From positions 15,961,095 through 16,025,094 of the forward strand of contig NC_063160.1 in the NCBI RefSeq assembly GCF_020921035.1: 64,000 nucleotides of DNA, given 5' to 3'. Positions 21,248 to 33,252 of this stretch are shown one piece after another (positions within the stretch are counted from its first letter, which is position 1; the number at the start of each line of letters is the position of its first letter). The notes under the pieces are model-generated. The model searched no databases. It was given only the letters and a program-made list of their open reading frames with translations, and was not told the origin of the DNA. A program made the position numbers and the translations under genes. This DNA comes from Rhodamnia argentea (Eukaryota; Streptophyta; Magnoliopsida; Myrtales; Myrtaceae).

Positions 21248-23841
21248 ATGGGCAAGGGTCCTGGTCTCTACTCCGACATCGGCAAGAAAGCCAGAGGTCT
21301 GTGCCCGTCCGTTCGTGCGTTTCTGTGGAGGGTTTTGTTTTTTGGGGGGGTTCTCGGTCTTAATTCGTGCGTCGGCGCGCGGATTTGATTTCGTTTGACG
21401 TGTTTGGTGTCCCGCAGATCTTCTCTACAAGGACTACCAAAGCGACCACAAGTTCACCATCACCACGTTCTCGCCGACCGGAGTGGTGAGTCTCGCTTCT
21501 CATTTCGTCGTCACTGCCGTGTTCGTTTTGTGTTTCCCGATAGGTTGCATTTACCGTCAAATATGGCGAGGTTTATTGAGTTTTGTTCGTTTACCGGGGC
21601 ACTAGTGTTTGACCGCCCCAGTCAATTGAACAAGCATCAGGTGGTGCGGATGCTTATTGACCGCGGAATTTGCTGTGCGTGGACTTGAGTTTTGCTTAAT
21701 TGAATGCTGCCGTTTCTTGTGTGGTGTCGCGAAGGAGATGTGCTTGATGATTAGGGTCGGGCCATTGGTTCCAGGGTCTGCCTTCCATTTGTGTCTATTC
21801 TTCGTACATGATATCAGAGTCCGATTTTTGGGGAATCTGGATTTGACTCATGAAGTTGTCATTATTCATGTGTCATTTGCTTATGTTTGGTAATCAATTT
21901 TCCGTATTGTCTTGCTCTGCTTGATTTGGCTAATCACCCTTAGAAAAACTAGTGTTAGTTTTTTTTTTGGTAAGGAAAAAAAAAAAAAAAAAACTAGTGT
22001 TAGTTTGTGGTTCCCATTGAGAAGAAATTAGAAGATGACTTCGATTCCACTTGGGTTAGTTGAATTTGGTTATGGCTTCTCTTGTTTTGGATGACTGTTA
22101 ACTCATATTCTTTATAAAGTCACCGTGCTTGTGTCAACACATGGTTTCACCGCATTTATGGAGAACCGTTCACTTTCTGCTGCAGACTCTAACATCAACA
22201 GGAACCAAGAAAGGTGAGCTGTTTCTCGCTGATGTTAGTACCCAGCTGAAGAACAAGAATATCACCACTGACATCAAAGTAGACACAAGTTCCAATGTAA
22301 GGTTTTTGAGCTTTCCTTTCCTGTCTTCTTGTGTGAATGAGTGATTGTATCACAGGAGACTGAGTTTTTTTGTTCTCTCCTCTCTGGTATGAGCCTTGCC
22401 CGCTTCAAAAGTGAACTGTTATAGGATTTTACACTTGCGTTGGGCTTCATCATTAGTACTACTGTATCTAGCGTTTCACGTTTCAACTCGACATTGCATT
22501 TTTATCCAAAAGGGGAAGTGGCATCTGTTTATGGTAATTGAACCTGGTGGTTAATGTTGAGTGGGAGTTTATGCATTATTATTTCTTGATGAATAAAGTG
22601 TGACGTGAGGGAATGTTACTCTTACATATTTGCATTATAAACACAAAGAATAGCTTCCTAAAGCCATAATCAAATCTGGCATTCAGTCTTATTCTCTCTC
22701 TCTCTCTCTCTCTCGCGCGCAACTCACTCACACGCAGCACTCATGCGCATGCGCGCGTGCCATACTGGAGTGCTGCAAGTGGTAGGATTAATTTTAATCT
22801 TAAGAAGTTAAGTGATTGTCCATTGAAAGATCATTTTTGTTATCTTCTTTGCCCTCTTTATTGTTGCTGCGATAATACAACTCATTAGTTAGATCAAACA
22901 GCAATATTATCTTACCTGAGTACTGTGAAGTGCCTAGCTCTCATCACCAAATGAATGTGCAAATAGGTAAATAAATAGGTAAATCATGCTGTACTTGCTT
23001 GTTTTGCTGAACATTCTATTATTACTACCAGCTCTTCACAACCGTAACTGTTGATGAGCCTGCTCCTGGTCTGAAGACTATCTTTAGCTTTAAAGTTCCT
23101 GATCAAAGGTCTGGCAAGGTAAGCTTGTCTGTCTTTACTGTTCCTGAGTGTCGATTACCTTTAGTTGTTGCTTCTATGCATATTTGACTTAATGATGTTT
23201 ACCTTTCTCCATCTCCCAGGTTGAGCTCCAGTATTTGCACGATCATGCCGGGATCAGCTCTAGCATTGGTCTGACTGCAAACCCCATTGTCACCTTCTCT
23301 GGAGTTATTGGAACTAGTGCTCTGGCACTTGGTACTGATGTTTCTTTTGACACCAAGACTGGTGACTTTGCCAAGTGCAATGCTGGTCTTAGCTTCTCCA
23401 ATGCAGACTTGATTGCTTCACTGACTGTGTAAGTAGTTCTTGATTATCAGTTGTGAAGGCAACTTTTTAAAACTTGTCAGCATGTACTTTTTGTGGTTGT
23501 TTCTTTTATCACCATTTGCAACAATATGATACAGGAATGACAAGGGTGATACTCTGGCTGCATCCTACTACCACCTGGTGAATGGTTTGACCAACACTGC
23601 TGTAGGTGCTGAGTTCACCCATCGCTTCTCAACCAATGAAAATACCATCACTGTCGGTACCCAGCATGCATTGGACCCTTTGACATCGGTCAAGGCAAGA
23701 GTGACCAATGCTGGCAAGGTAAGTGCTCTTATCCAGCATGAGTGGCGACCGAGATCCCTCTTCACCATTTCAGGGGAAGTTGACTCCAAGTCCATAGATA
23801 AGAGTGCTAAAGTTGGACTTGCTTTGGTTCTCAAGCCATGA
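21248..23841 (+). CDS. Mitochondrial outer-membrane porin (VDAC), 34-kDa porin type
   Basis: A beta-barrel channel for ATP, ADP and other metabolites across the mitochondrial outer membrane. Six exons: 21248-21296, 21418-21485, 22186-22296, 23032-23118, 23220-23428 and 23535-23841, total 276 residues, the usual plant VDAC length. It starts [20 protein letters not shown], carries EPAPGLK and the porin signature region ([18 protein letters not shown]) and ends [25 protein letters not shown] inside the last exon looks like a splice donor but the reading frame continues through it with conserved residues (VSALIQHEW), so it is coding. The paralogue number is not assigned. A telo-box lies in the promoter. 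It looks intact. Confidence 0.95.
22693..22720. repeat. (TC)n(GC)n microsatellite in VDAC intron 3
   Basis: Eleven TC units directly followed by GCGCGC. Confidence 0.95.
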
Positions 23842-24798
23842 GGCACACCGTCCAACTTGTGCGAGTGCCCTTGTATGAGACGAAGGGAAGCAGTAAATTC
23901 TGTTCAGATTGACATTCGTGTGTCCTCCTTTACGATTGGTCTCTTTGAACAAGAGTGCTGCTGAACATGTTACTTTCCATTGTTTAGGTGGTTTCGCATT
24001 GTGACAATAAGATCTGTAAGACGCTGTCAGTGTCCCCTCTGAGGTTTCATTGAGTTTTGACTCTATCCGCGTCTTTGTTTTTTGCAATCCAAGGAAAAAA
24101 CCCATTTGGAGAGACTGGACTCTAGATTTCTGGGTGATTTATTTTACGTAACTTCCTCTTTACTTACATTTGGGCATTGCTTGTGCGTGGGGTGTCCAAC
24201 GCTTGACCCTGTTTGTGTAGACTCAAAGCAAATGAGTGCTAAAGGATGCCGATCTCTAGGAAATTGGAATGACGCAGGTCTGAGTCCAGAGAAATTGGAA
24301 TGACGTAGGTCTGAGTCCAGAGCACATCGGGCTCCTTGATTGCTTTATTCGGATTCGATGCTTCTCTGAAGACTTGCTCTACAATATCCTTGTCGAGAAT
24401 TGAGGTGTGTGATTGACCCGGTTCAGCGTTGATACCACGACCTCCCATGCAAATGTCTTTCCGGCCGAGCCATATAACAATTCTCTGATGCTCTCTCCTA
24501 GGTCCCAAGAGCTCAATCACACGGTGGCGTCTCTTTTTCGGCTTTCTAACTTGGCCATTATGTCATTATGAGCTAAAGTGCTTAGGCCAATGGGGTTGCT
24601 TAGAGTTGGTCTGGCTCTTAAAACGAAATTTGATAGCACGGGAAAGCATGACATGTTATTAACTACGGTGATGTAATAAACATTAGCAAACCAGTGACAA
24701 ACTTCTCGCCAGACTTCCCTAACGATAAGAAACTATTGTCATTCACGCATACTAATCTATACCACCACCACCACCACCGAACAGCATAAGGGGTTTCA
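23842..24798. other. Convergent 3' region between VDAC and the MYB gene
   Basis: Holds the 3' UTRs of both genes. A 31-bp tandem direct repeat lies at about 24258-24320 (GAAATTGGAATGACG[C/T]AGG twice). No further gene is recognised. Confidence 0.5.
24258..24320. repeat. 31-bp tandem repeat, two copies
   Basis: Two adjacent copies of GAAATTGGAATGACGYAGG followed by TCTGAGTCCAGA, with one transition between them. Confidence 0.9.
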
Positions 24799-26410
24799 TC
24801 AGTAATCTAGAAGTCCATCTAAAAATTCTGGAAATAACTCCGACCTCATCTTGCTGTCCATGGCCAAGATAGCATCCGTGAAAGAGCCGAAACAGGATGA
24901 ACCCTGCCCGAAATGGCTTTCCAATGCTTGCGCTCCCTCGCACAAATATCCGGGTTTGCCCCATTTCGCTTCATTTTCACAAGCCATTGTATCAACAGGC
25001 GTGTTGGGGAGTGCTTGTTTTGCCATATCGCTCGCATAGTCGATGGATGATGAAGACACTATGTCCTGCAAGTCTCCTTCGCACTTCTGCAAGACATTGC
25101 CAGTGGGAAATGGCTGATGCGAAATCGAATCGCCGGTCCAGGCAATAAAGGGCGAAGGAAGCAGCGGACCATCTGACTGTTGCGTGTTAAGTTGCGTCAG
25201 AGTAGGAGAGGACGAGGAGGAACAAGAAGACGTGACCTCGCTCAATACATATTGATATTGTTGCAGCTGCATAACTTCTTGGTTTATCACCTGGTACTGA
25301 GGCCACGAGAGGTGATTTTCGGCGGTGAAATTCTCATGAACTTGCTCCATCACGGGCTTCATGATCAAATCCACGCGAGAGTCGGAGCCTGCAGGGACCT
25401 GAGTCAAGCATGACGGCGCAGGCAAGATTTGGTGATGCCGGGCGTTTGGGCGGCCGCTCATGCTCTCAAAGTCGGAGAAGATCTGAGAGAAAGGCTTGTG
25501 GGTTAGAGGATCAATTCCCATCTTTTGGAGCTTCTTCTTGAGCTTGGTGTTCCAGTAGTTCTTGACATCGTTGTCTGTTCTTCCGGGCAGATGTTTAGCA
25601 ATTAGAGACCATCTGCAACAAAACCGCATTATGTCACAAACAAAAGCGTGAGAGGTAGTACTTAGAAATTATATGAATGCCGCATGCATGGGCAATAAGT
25701 TGCACACATTGAAACCTTCCATGACAGAAAGATGGGGTGATAACCAGCTGTTGAGTTCATTGACGTTTCTTCCTAACTGAAGATCTATGAAGAAGATAAA
25801 ACAACCCTTCTGTCTGAATTAATCCTCTCATCCACAGAAGAGTTATCTCGGCGAAATTCAGAGGGGCACTTCACGGAAAATGAGCGGCAATTCGAATCAT
25901 TCGATCTAATGAAAATATGCGGTAAACCTGGTTCCTGATATATCCTATGAGCTTTATAAATTTTGAAAGAATAACTACATTCGACAGAGAAATGACGAGC
26001 AAACTGGTGGAAACCTGCTTCCAAAGATTTTGTGGAGGTTGATGATGAGATCTTCTTCTTCAGGGGAAAAGCCATCATGCTTAAGGTCAGGCCTCAGATA
26101 ATTAGTCCACCGAAGCCTACAGCTCTTTCCGCATCTGTTCAACCCTGCATGTGCGCGCGCGGGCACACCTAAAGTAAGACTAAGCTCTATCAAAAGAACA
26201 TGGCGAAAATACGAGCTGAGAAGGACAATGATCTTGTTCATAAAGGATTGGGGAAAAAAGGACATAAAAAGAAAGACCAGCTTTCTTAGGAACCAAAGTC
26301 CAGTTGCCAGTCCCGTGAGTCGACACGTATGCGAGGATCTTCGCATCTTCTTCGGCCGTCCAGAGGCCTCTCTTCACGTTCAACTTGTCGCAGCACGGAG
26401 GTCTCTTCAT
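24799..26410 (-). CDS. R2R3-MYB transcription factor, MYB35/TDF1-like
   Basis: Three exons on the minus strand (26410-26278, 26144-26015, 25612-24799), 358 residues. R2 (about residues 12-63) has [15 protein letters not shown] and [21 protein letters not shown]3 (about 66-116) has [13 protein letters not shown] and [20 protein letters not shown], followed by [15 protein letters not shown]. Exon junctions are the standard R2R3 positions (GCT G|GG, AG|A TGG). The downstream GIDPLTHKP motif and the acidic C-terminus [11 protein letters not shown] match, from memory, Arabidopsis MYB35/TDF1, a nuclear regulator of tapetum and pollen development. ATG at 26410 is used; an open frame upstream begins with a non-ATG codon. 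The start is MKRPPCCDK rather than the usual MGRPPCCDK. Confidence 0.88.
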
Positions 26411-28395
26411 GGCGGCTGACACCCAGAGAGAGAGATCAGAGAAGATGAATATGAGGAATGTGAGTGATGGAGAGAGAAGGGAGAAGAGGAAGAAGGTTTA
26501 AGAAATGTGGAGGCGAGGAATGCATGGAATTGGCCTCGCCCAGCTAAACCCCATTTGCATGTCTGTGTATGGAGCAAATTCATTTAAAACGACTCGTCGT
26601 ATGACATCACTTTCTAATGCCCCTCTCTCTCTCTCTCTCTCCAAGATGCAGATGCAGATGCAGAGAGCACACACCAAAACCCTTTTTTGGCTCCTCCAAG
26701 AAGAGTTTGTTTGAGGATCATCGGTTTTGGGTGACACATTTAAATCGAAGATGGTTTGATTTGATTTCGATTTCTCTGGGTTTTAATATAAATTTGTGTT
26801 ACATGCGAAGTGGTGAAGTCCGCATGATGAGGCATGGCGATGCTACACACTCCAAATGTCTCAAAGAATATTCTTGCTCGGTCTCTCTAGTCATTCTCAA
26901 AAATGGACGTAGATCACCTCCCTCTATTTTCAATTGCTTCATTGGTGATGGTGAGGATTGTTGTGGAGAGCGATGACAGAGCTCCAACACGCGAGGCGTG
27001 AGGCTACCCCATCCGACTGAGGGCAGCCTCCGAAGTCACCCCAATGGCGAAAGCCCTCTCCCGTACCCTAGCTTAGAGTCTACCTCCACTACACATGCAA
27101 TGCCTCCAACTCCTACCTCTCCGTCATTGTCATCGAGCCGCTGCCACCGCCGCCTCTCGTTATACCCTCCGATGGCCACCGAGGAGCTGTCCAACTTTGA
27201 CGTATGTTCTTCGGCGTCGCCCTCTGGTCCCTCTTGCTTAAAAAACACTTCTCATCATCCCCCTCCCTCTGAGCCTGGCCCTCATGCCTCCCCCACCATC
27301 ACTATCGACAAAGCCGTCGGTGCTAACTGAGCTGACCAGATCTGGCCGTACGACGGATGTTCGTCCAAATCTGACTTCGCCCACCTCATTCTCCAAACCC
27401 CGACCAGACATGGCCGGACGTTGATGGTGATGACCATAGACGAGTGCCGGCGTCGCTCGCAAGCCAATGAGAGAAGAAAACTAGCCGGTGACAAGAGGCT
27501 AGCCGAAGAAACTGCAATCCATGGCCGTGAGCCATCGTCAACCGTGGCCCCAAAAGGTATAAAGAAACCAAAGGAAACAATGAGACGAGAGAGAGTAACG
27601 AAAGAGAGGGAAAAGAAAAGAATCTAAAAAGTGGACCTCACTCGGAAACGTGGCGATCAACGAGCGGAGTGACACACGGCCAACGTGGCAAGACATGCGT
27701 GCCTAATAGTTTCTCGGCTTCTACTATGCACGAAGAGGAGGAGGAGGAGAGGGACCCACGAGGAAAGAAAAGGAAGAAACCAAATTAAAAGGGAGGCAGC
27801 ACATTTGAACCTCCGAATGTAAAAAAACGTGGGATACACAAAGGATAAAATGGCCAATCAAGTATAGACTAAAGATGAACGAAACGGCTCGGAAGAGCAC
27901 TCTACACGTAAAAATTCGGACTCACCAATCGCTTAATGTATGAATCATCATGGTTGGGGCCGAGTGACGAGTGGAGCCCGTTCAAATGGCTTTAGCCTGC
28001 CTCCAAATCCATTCCGAGTTCAAGAACGCATGCACATCCATCGCTAGCTCGGTGGGTCATTTCGAAATGATGTAACTCGAACCAGTAGATTTCGGCCACG
28101 TGTAGTTCGGTCCGAAATTTTTGCAGGCCATTTTTGGTAAAGTGCACGGACGACCCACCTGTCTCTCTCCTCCCTCTCTGTCTGTCAAGAACTCGAGAAA
28201 AAGGACGGAAGAGGAGGAGGACAGCGGGGTCCACAGATGAGTCGCGCTCACTGAGAAAGCGCCGCGTGTACACCAACCATGCGGGCGATAAAGACCCACG
28301 TCAGGTTCGCTTATCTCTCTCCATCCTCAACGTCACCCGATCCTGGATCACCTTTCGCCAGGCAAAAAATTCGAGAAGAAGAAGAAGAAGGGAAA
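26411..28395. other. Divergent promoter region between the MYB and the DUF1997 gene
   Basis: Nearly 2 kb between two genes transcribed away from each other. It has a (CT)n tract at about 26623-26641 just upstream of the MYB and a purine-rich leader before 28396. Open frames at 26998-27330 and 28134-28691 show no conserved domain. Confidence 0.5.
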
Positions 28396-28607
28396 ATGGC
28401 AATAAGCGAGCTTGGAGGAGCTTACTTGGCGTCATGTCGGCAGTGGCTGCTCCCTTGCTTGACGAGCAGGAGGAGCAAGTGGGTGTGTCCGAAGCGGCGC
28501 AGGTTCTTGCGGTGCCCCGCTGCGAGCCACCGAGAGACGGCGGGGAAGGAGGCTTCCACTTACACGTCCAGGATATCCACCGACGTTCCGCTTTACGAAT
28601 CTCATGG

Positions 28608-28649
<42 letters not shown>

Positions 28650-30612
28650 GGGCTACTAGGGTTATTGCTTTTTTGGGTGATTTTGCGTTGAGTGTGTGCA
28701 GGCTTCGTTCGACCAGTATCTGGAGGACAAGCCCAGAGTGTTCCAAGCCATCTTTCCTGATAAACGAAGGAGCCAACAGCTCAACGAGGTTTTCCCTCTG
28801 AATAATTACCACTCTGTTTCTTGTTGATTCCTTTGCTGTCTAAGTTAGTTCTTGCATGTTCGATCGTTGTCTGGAAGTTGATCAACATGGGGCTTCTTGT
28901 GGAGTTGAGACAATGTGTACAACCTTTTTACTCTTTGTTTGATTTCTCACACCGCATTTCCTTATAGACGCTGCCAGTGTTGCATTGTTGGTGTTCAGTT
29001 GAAGGTCTCTGTTATGAGCTGAACTCGGGTCTTGCAGGACATGCTTCTACAGTCCTAAGAACTCTTCATGTTTATGGTGATTCTCGAACTCCACTAGGGA
29101 GAAGATGTCAGGCATGGTCCAGCACACATTGTACCTCGTGTTCATCAAAGAATCTTAATGTTTGGTCTGAGAAATTGGCGACGCTGCCATTAGCATGCCA
29201 GCTATTTTCTCAAAGTGCAGTTCATCAGGACACACAAACAGAATGTAAACATAACAATTTTCCGCGACACTTGAAACCTCAAAGCCAATCTGATTACCAT
29301 ACTTCACACTGGTTGTAAATTACTTGCTGTGAGTGACAGAAAAGACGAGTTACCGTAGGTTGACTACACATAGGCTTGGAGCCTCTGTTCTCAGGCTGCT
29401 CTGAACCAGGAGTTACACTTGGCAGACGATTGAACTACTCCCCGTTGCCAGAAGCTCATGCTTCTTTATGGTTTATCTTGAAGAGGCCCATCTCATGTTT
29501 TACAAGGTTGACTCTATATGGCCGCATTAGATGACAGCAAAGTACGAAAATGAAATTGCGAGCAGAAGGTCATCCTGAATTTTTAAAGTGGGTTACCATA
29601 AACACTGTAAATACCTCTAGGTTAGAGCTCATGATGAGTTCGATAACTTTTTAGTGCAACTAACCAGTCAACCTTATTTGAATAAGCGGCTAGAGAGTTG
29701 GGTTAATCATCCAATTGACTCTTGTGGCTATCGATCACAAAAAGGACTTCATCTTCATATATTAAAGGTGTATAGCTATATCTGTAACACCACGCTATTA
29801 ACTGAGTTTGCTTGCATTGCAAATCTAGCCAAATCTCAAATGCCACGACTATGTACCTTGTAAATGTACTCCTTTGTGTTTTTCCGTATCTCTTTGCAGG
29901 ACGGAATACTCTTGTCCTGTCCAAAATCACAAGTTTATTGTTATGCAGGAAGAGTGGAGAATTCAGATGCTGCCCATACAATTCCTACTCCTGACCGTCT
30001 GGCCTGTTGTAGACATGAGATTCAGATGCAAATCAAGGGGGAGAGATTATCCACCACAAATTCCTCAAGATATTTCCAAAGTTCTTGAGCTTGATATTGT
30101 AAGGATTGAAGTTCGACAAATTTTGCGGCGATTCATTTCTTTTCCTCACCTTTATGACGACTCCAGAACCATTCTTCTGCAGACACGGTGGGAGCTCCAA
30201 GGGCTAGACAGCATTCTCAAGCCGTCACATTTTGTGCTTGGTGTAAAAGGAGCACTTTACCCAGATAGACGAGGAACAAGGAGCCGACTCAAAGGTCAGC
30301 TAGAGATGAGCATAAGCTTTGTTCTACCTCCAATGCTTGCTCTGGTTCCTGCAGATGTCCTCCAAAGTGTTGCAGAATCAGTGAGAAAATCAAAGCTGCC
30401 TAAAGTTCACCATCACTTTGTTTTTTTGTATTGTAATTACTTTCTGCAAGAATTTAAGATATTTTCAGATATCTGAGCAATACCTTACAAAGAGCTTTAT
30501 TGGCAATCAGGTATTGACGAGGCTGGTAGAGAACATGAAGCACAAAGTTAATGGTAGCTTGCTTGCAGATTATAGCAAATTCAAACGAGAGCATCCGAGG
30601 CAACTGGTTTAG
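28396..30612 (+). CDS. DUF1997 family protein (function unknown, probably plastid)
   Basis: Five exons: 28396-28608, 28702-28788, 29949-30098, 30183-30380 and 30511-30612, all in phase 0, giving 249 residues. Exon 2 encodes ASFDQYLEDKPRVFQAIFPD; later exons give LPIQFLLLTVWPVVDMRFRC, TRWELQGLDSILKPSHFVLG and QLEMSISFVLPPMLALVP, the core of the DUF1997 family of plants and cyanobacteria. The first 60 residues are rich in Ser, Arg and Cys, consistent with a plastid transit peptide but not proven. An in-frame ATG at 28279 would add 39 residues; 28396 is chosen for its AAAATGGC context. Intron 1 begins GTCTCTCTCT, a donor embedded in a (CT)n tract. Intron 2 (1160 bp) holds no recognisable gene. 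The last exon is repeated at 30619-30723. Confidence 0.85.
28610..28645. repeat. (TC)n microsatellite starting at a splice donor
   Basis: About 18 TC units. The tract starts with the T of the intron 1 GT of the DUF1997 gene. Confidence 0.95.
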
Positions 30613-30723
30613 TCCATCTTGACGAGGCTGGTAGAGAACATGAAGCACAAAGTTAATGGTAGCTTGCGTGCAGATTATAGCAAATTCAAACGAGAGCATC
30701 CAAAGCAGCTGGTTTAGTCCATC
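30514..30723 (+). repeat. 105-bp tandem duplication of the last DUF1997 exon
   Basis: Unit 1 (30514-30618) is the last coding exon with its stop codon plus six bases. Unit 2 (30619-30723) is an adjacent copy with about four substitutions (CTTGCTTGC to CTTGCGTGC, CCGAGGCAA to CCAAAGCAG). The period is 35 codons and the second copy stays open up to its own TAG. As drawn, it lies in the 3' UTR. Confidence 0.92.
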
Positions 30724-31365
30724 CATGACGGGGAAGTGAGCATGTCTAAAGTGAAAGTTGAGGCCAGTGCCCCACACTGGACAGACAGCCTGAAGAATAT
30801 TCCTTATGTGTCAGGATCATTGCATTTTTCGCTATCAAACTCCATCAGTCCACTTACACGTTGCCTCAATGCAGATATAGTGAAATATGGCTGATGTGTG
30901 AGAGCACCCCTGAAGCTCCATGGAGTAATAGTCAGATGTAGGCATTGCTGTCATTCTCATCCTTGAAGAATTTCTTCACTTTTCATTAATTAGGAGAAGT
31001 CGAATATACTGGCTTAACTTTAAAATTTTTTAGCCATATTGTATTGGCATGTTATCTCATTTGAGACCAGAACAAGATCTGCAAATTCATAATTATGGTG
31101 CAAAACCAGAAATTTTTGGCTGAGGGAGGCCTTTTCAATGTTAATGGCAGCCATACCTTTCTTTGACAGGCCAATGATTTTCAAACCTCTAACCAAGCAG
31201 GAATACGTTTCCTACATTTCGAGAAGCCAAATGCAGCATAATCCAAGCATTGCTATTTCTGCAGACGACCTACCACTGGCATTGAAGTTGGTCATTAATG
31301 CGAATCTATGACTGAGTTTCAAGATCTAACAAACTCGGAAACTTTATAGTTGAAGCAGTCAGCAT
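30724..31365. other. Convergent 3' region between DUF1997 and PPR genes
   Basis: AT-rich sequence holding the two 3' flanks. No gene recognised. Confidence 0.5.
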
Positions 31366-33252
31366 TCACCAATAGTCAGAACAAGAACAGGAGCCATGCT
31401 TGAAGTGGTGAAACCGACTGCGGTCTCTTATAACAATTTCCCGCTCGTATATATCTGAGATAATCTTTATAGCAGCATGACAATCTGGACATATTCTTAG
31501 ATTTTTCATTATGTACAAAGGTGTTCCAGCCCTGGTGCTTATAAGCCCAAAGCAAACTGCCAACTTCTCGCTGTGTGAGAACAGCGCCTGCTCCTTCTCT
31601 TCCTCATTGAACACATCATTGGAACCGGTTAACAGTTGCAAGCTAGTATTCGGAATGTAACCAGCCAAACGCAATCTTCGTATCATTTCATCCAGCACAA
31701 TGTATATTTCTCTTGTTCGTGGATGTGACTTATCTCCAGCAGAGAACTGATGAAACTCACCATCAACATGGATTGAGCTCATTCCAGGCACCTTCCTCAT
31801 GCCCCCCATACTAAGAACCTGCCTAATCGAATGGGCCTTCTCCAACTTTCCTTCCAGAGCATACATATTAGATATCAATGCATGGTATTCTGTATTTTGA
31901 GGATTCAACTGAACCAGCTGCTTCAAAATACGTTCGCCAAGCTGGAGTTTTCCATGGACATGACAAGAACCCAAAAGAGATCCTAAAACCACTTCATTCG
32001 GAGGGACAAGCATTGTCTTTATAACCATTTCTGCTTCCTCTATCTCGCCAGCCCGACCTAGAAGATCCACCATGCATGCATAGTGTTCCACTTTAGGTCT
32101 TATGCCATATATAACTTGCAGATCATGGAAAAAGCGACGGCCCTCATCAAGGAGGCCAGAGTGGCTGCAAGCATTCAAGAGAGACGTAAATGTCAGGTCA
32201 TCTGGCTTTGCTTCTTTCAGCATCTGAGGGAACATGGCCACTGCAACTTTACCCAGCCCGTGCATTGCCAATCCACTAATAATTGCATTCCAAGTGACTG
32301 CATTCCTACTAGGCAAGTACTCGAAAACTTTCAATGCAGTATTAATCCTACCACATTTGGCATACATGTCAAGTAGTGTTGTTCCCACCATAACATCGAT
32401 ATGCTTACCCATTGTCTTTAAAGCATAGACATGAACCCACTTCCCCATCATCACATCTCCCGACTGAGCTGAAGCGGATAGGAGAGAACAAAGTGTAACA
32501 TTATTTAATCTCATACACCAACCAAAAACTGTTTCATGTAACAGGCCAAAAGCATCCCCAGTATATCCACTTTCCACATATCCCACAAGCATGACAGTAC
32601 TTGAGACCTCATTTGTCTCAGGCATCCGGTCAAACACCATCCTCCCACTTAATACACCTTCCCACCTAATCGCGCCATCTAAAACCACAGTCCAAGACAC
32701 CACAGTCTGCTCCTTCATCCCACGAAAAACCCGCCTTGCTTCCTTCATCAACCCGCTCTTCACATACACGTCCATGAGGGCATTACATGCCTTGGTACTA
32801 GACTCAAACCCCATCTTCACCAGCCAGCCATGCCCCTGCATTCCCACATCCACATTGATCAACCGTGCGCAGGCATTGAACAGGCAAACCAGGGTCACGT
32901 CATCTGGTCTCACGCCGGCATTTCCCATTTCCACGAACATCCGCAGCACCTCGAAGGGCACGTGATAACGGGCGAGGGAGCCCATCAGCACAGTCCAATC
33001 GACGGTGTCCTTGCACGAGTCAGGAATTCCGTCGAACAGTTTGCGCGCGCAGGTGAGCTCACCGCAGGATGCATACATGTGCAAAAGGGTATTGCAAAGG
33101 AAAGAGCTTGGCGATGCGGCGAGCCCAGTAGTGAGCACCAAGGCGTGGATCTTCTTCCCAGGGCTGAGAGAAGATTGTCGAGCACATGCTCGCAGAAGGG
33201 CGCGAAAATGGTGGGAGATGGAAGTGGGGGCTTGAAAAAGTGGCCATTTCAT
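31366..33252 (-). CDS. Pentatricopeptide repeat protein, PLS class with E and DYW domains
   Basis: Intronless, 628 residues, ATG at 33252. The body consists of PLS-type repeats, with recognisable helices such as NTLLHMYASCGELTCARKLF, NALMDVYVKSGLMKEARRVF, TTLLDMYAKCGRINTALKVF and SLLNACSHSGLLDEGRRFF. An E/E+ region follows (HALISNMYALEGKLEKAHSI, GDKSHPRTREIY). The C-terminal DYW cytidine-deaminase-like domain has HSEKLA and CPDCH zinc ligands and ends CSCSDYW. Such proteins bind organelle RNA and promote C-to-U editing at specific sites; the editing target cannot be read from the sequence. The N-terminus could be an organelle targeting peptide. Lack of introns and length are normal for the class. 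The gene looks intact and is convergent with the DUF1997 gene. Confidence 0.94.
   Translation of the reverse strand: MKWPLFQAPTSISHHFRALLRACARQSSLSPGKKIHALVLTTGLAASPSSFLCNTLLHMYASCGELTCARKLFDGIPDSCKDTVDWTVLMGSLARYHVPFEVLRMFVEMGNAGVRPDDVTLVCLFNACARLINVDVGMQGHGWLVKMGFESSTKACNALMDVYVKSGLMKEARRVFRGMKEQTVVSWTVVLDGAIRWEGVLSGRMVFDRMPETNEVSSTVMLVGYVESGYTGDAFGLLHETVFGWCMRLNNVTLCSLLSASAQSGDVMMGKWVHVYALKTMGKHIDVMVGTTLLDMYAKCGRINTALKVFEYLPSRNAVTWNAIISGLAMHGLGKVAVAMFPQMLKEAKPDDLTFTSLLNACSHSGLLDEGRRFFHDLQVIYGIRPKVEHYACMVDLLGRAGEIEEAEMVIKTMLVPPNEVVLGSLLGSCHVHGKLQLGERILKQLVQLNPQNTEYHALISNMYALEGKLEKAHSIRQVLSMGGMRKVPGMSSIHVDGEFHQFSAGDKSHPRTREIYIVLDEMIRRLRLAGYIPNTSLQLLTGSNDVFNEEEKEQALFSHSEKLAVCFGLISTRAGTPLYIMKNLRICPDCHAAIKIISDIYEREIVIRDRSRFHHFKHGSCSCSDYW

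Noticed and set aside
23715-23730. Splice donor GGCAAG|GTAAGT in the last VDAC exon
   Set aside because: The frame continues with conserved porin residues, so no intron is needed.
28134-28691. 185-codon plus-strand open frame
   Set aside because: Overlaps the DUF1997 first exon in another frame and runs into a microsatellite.
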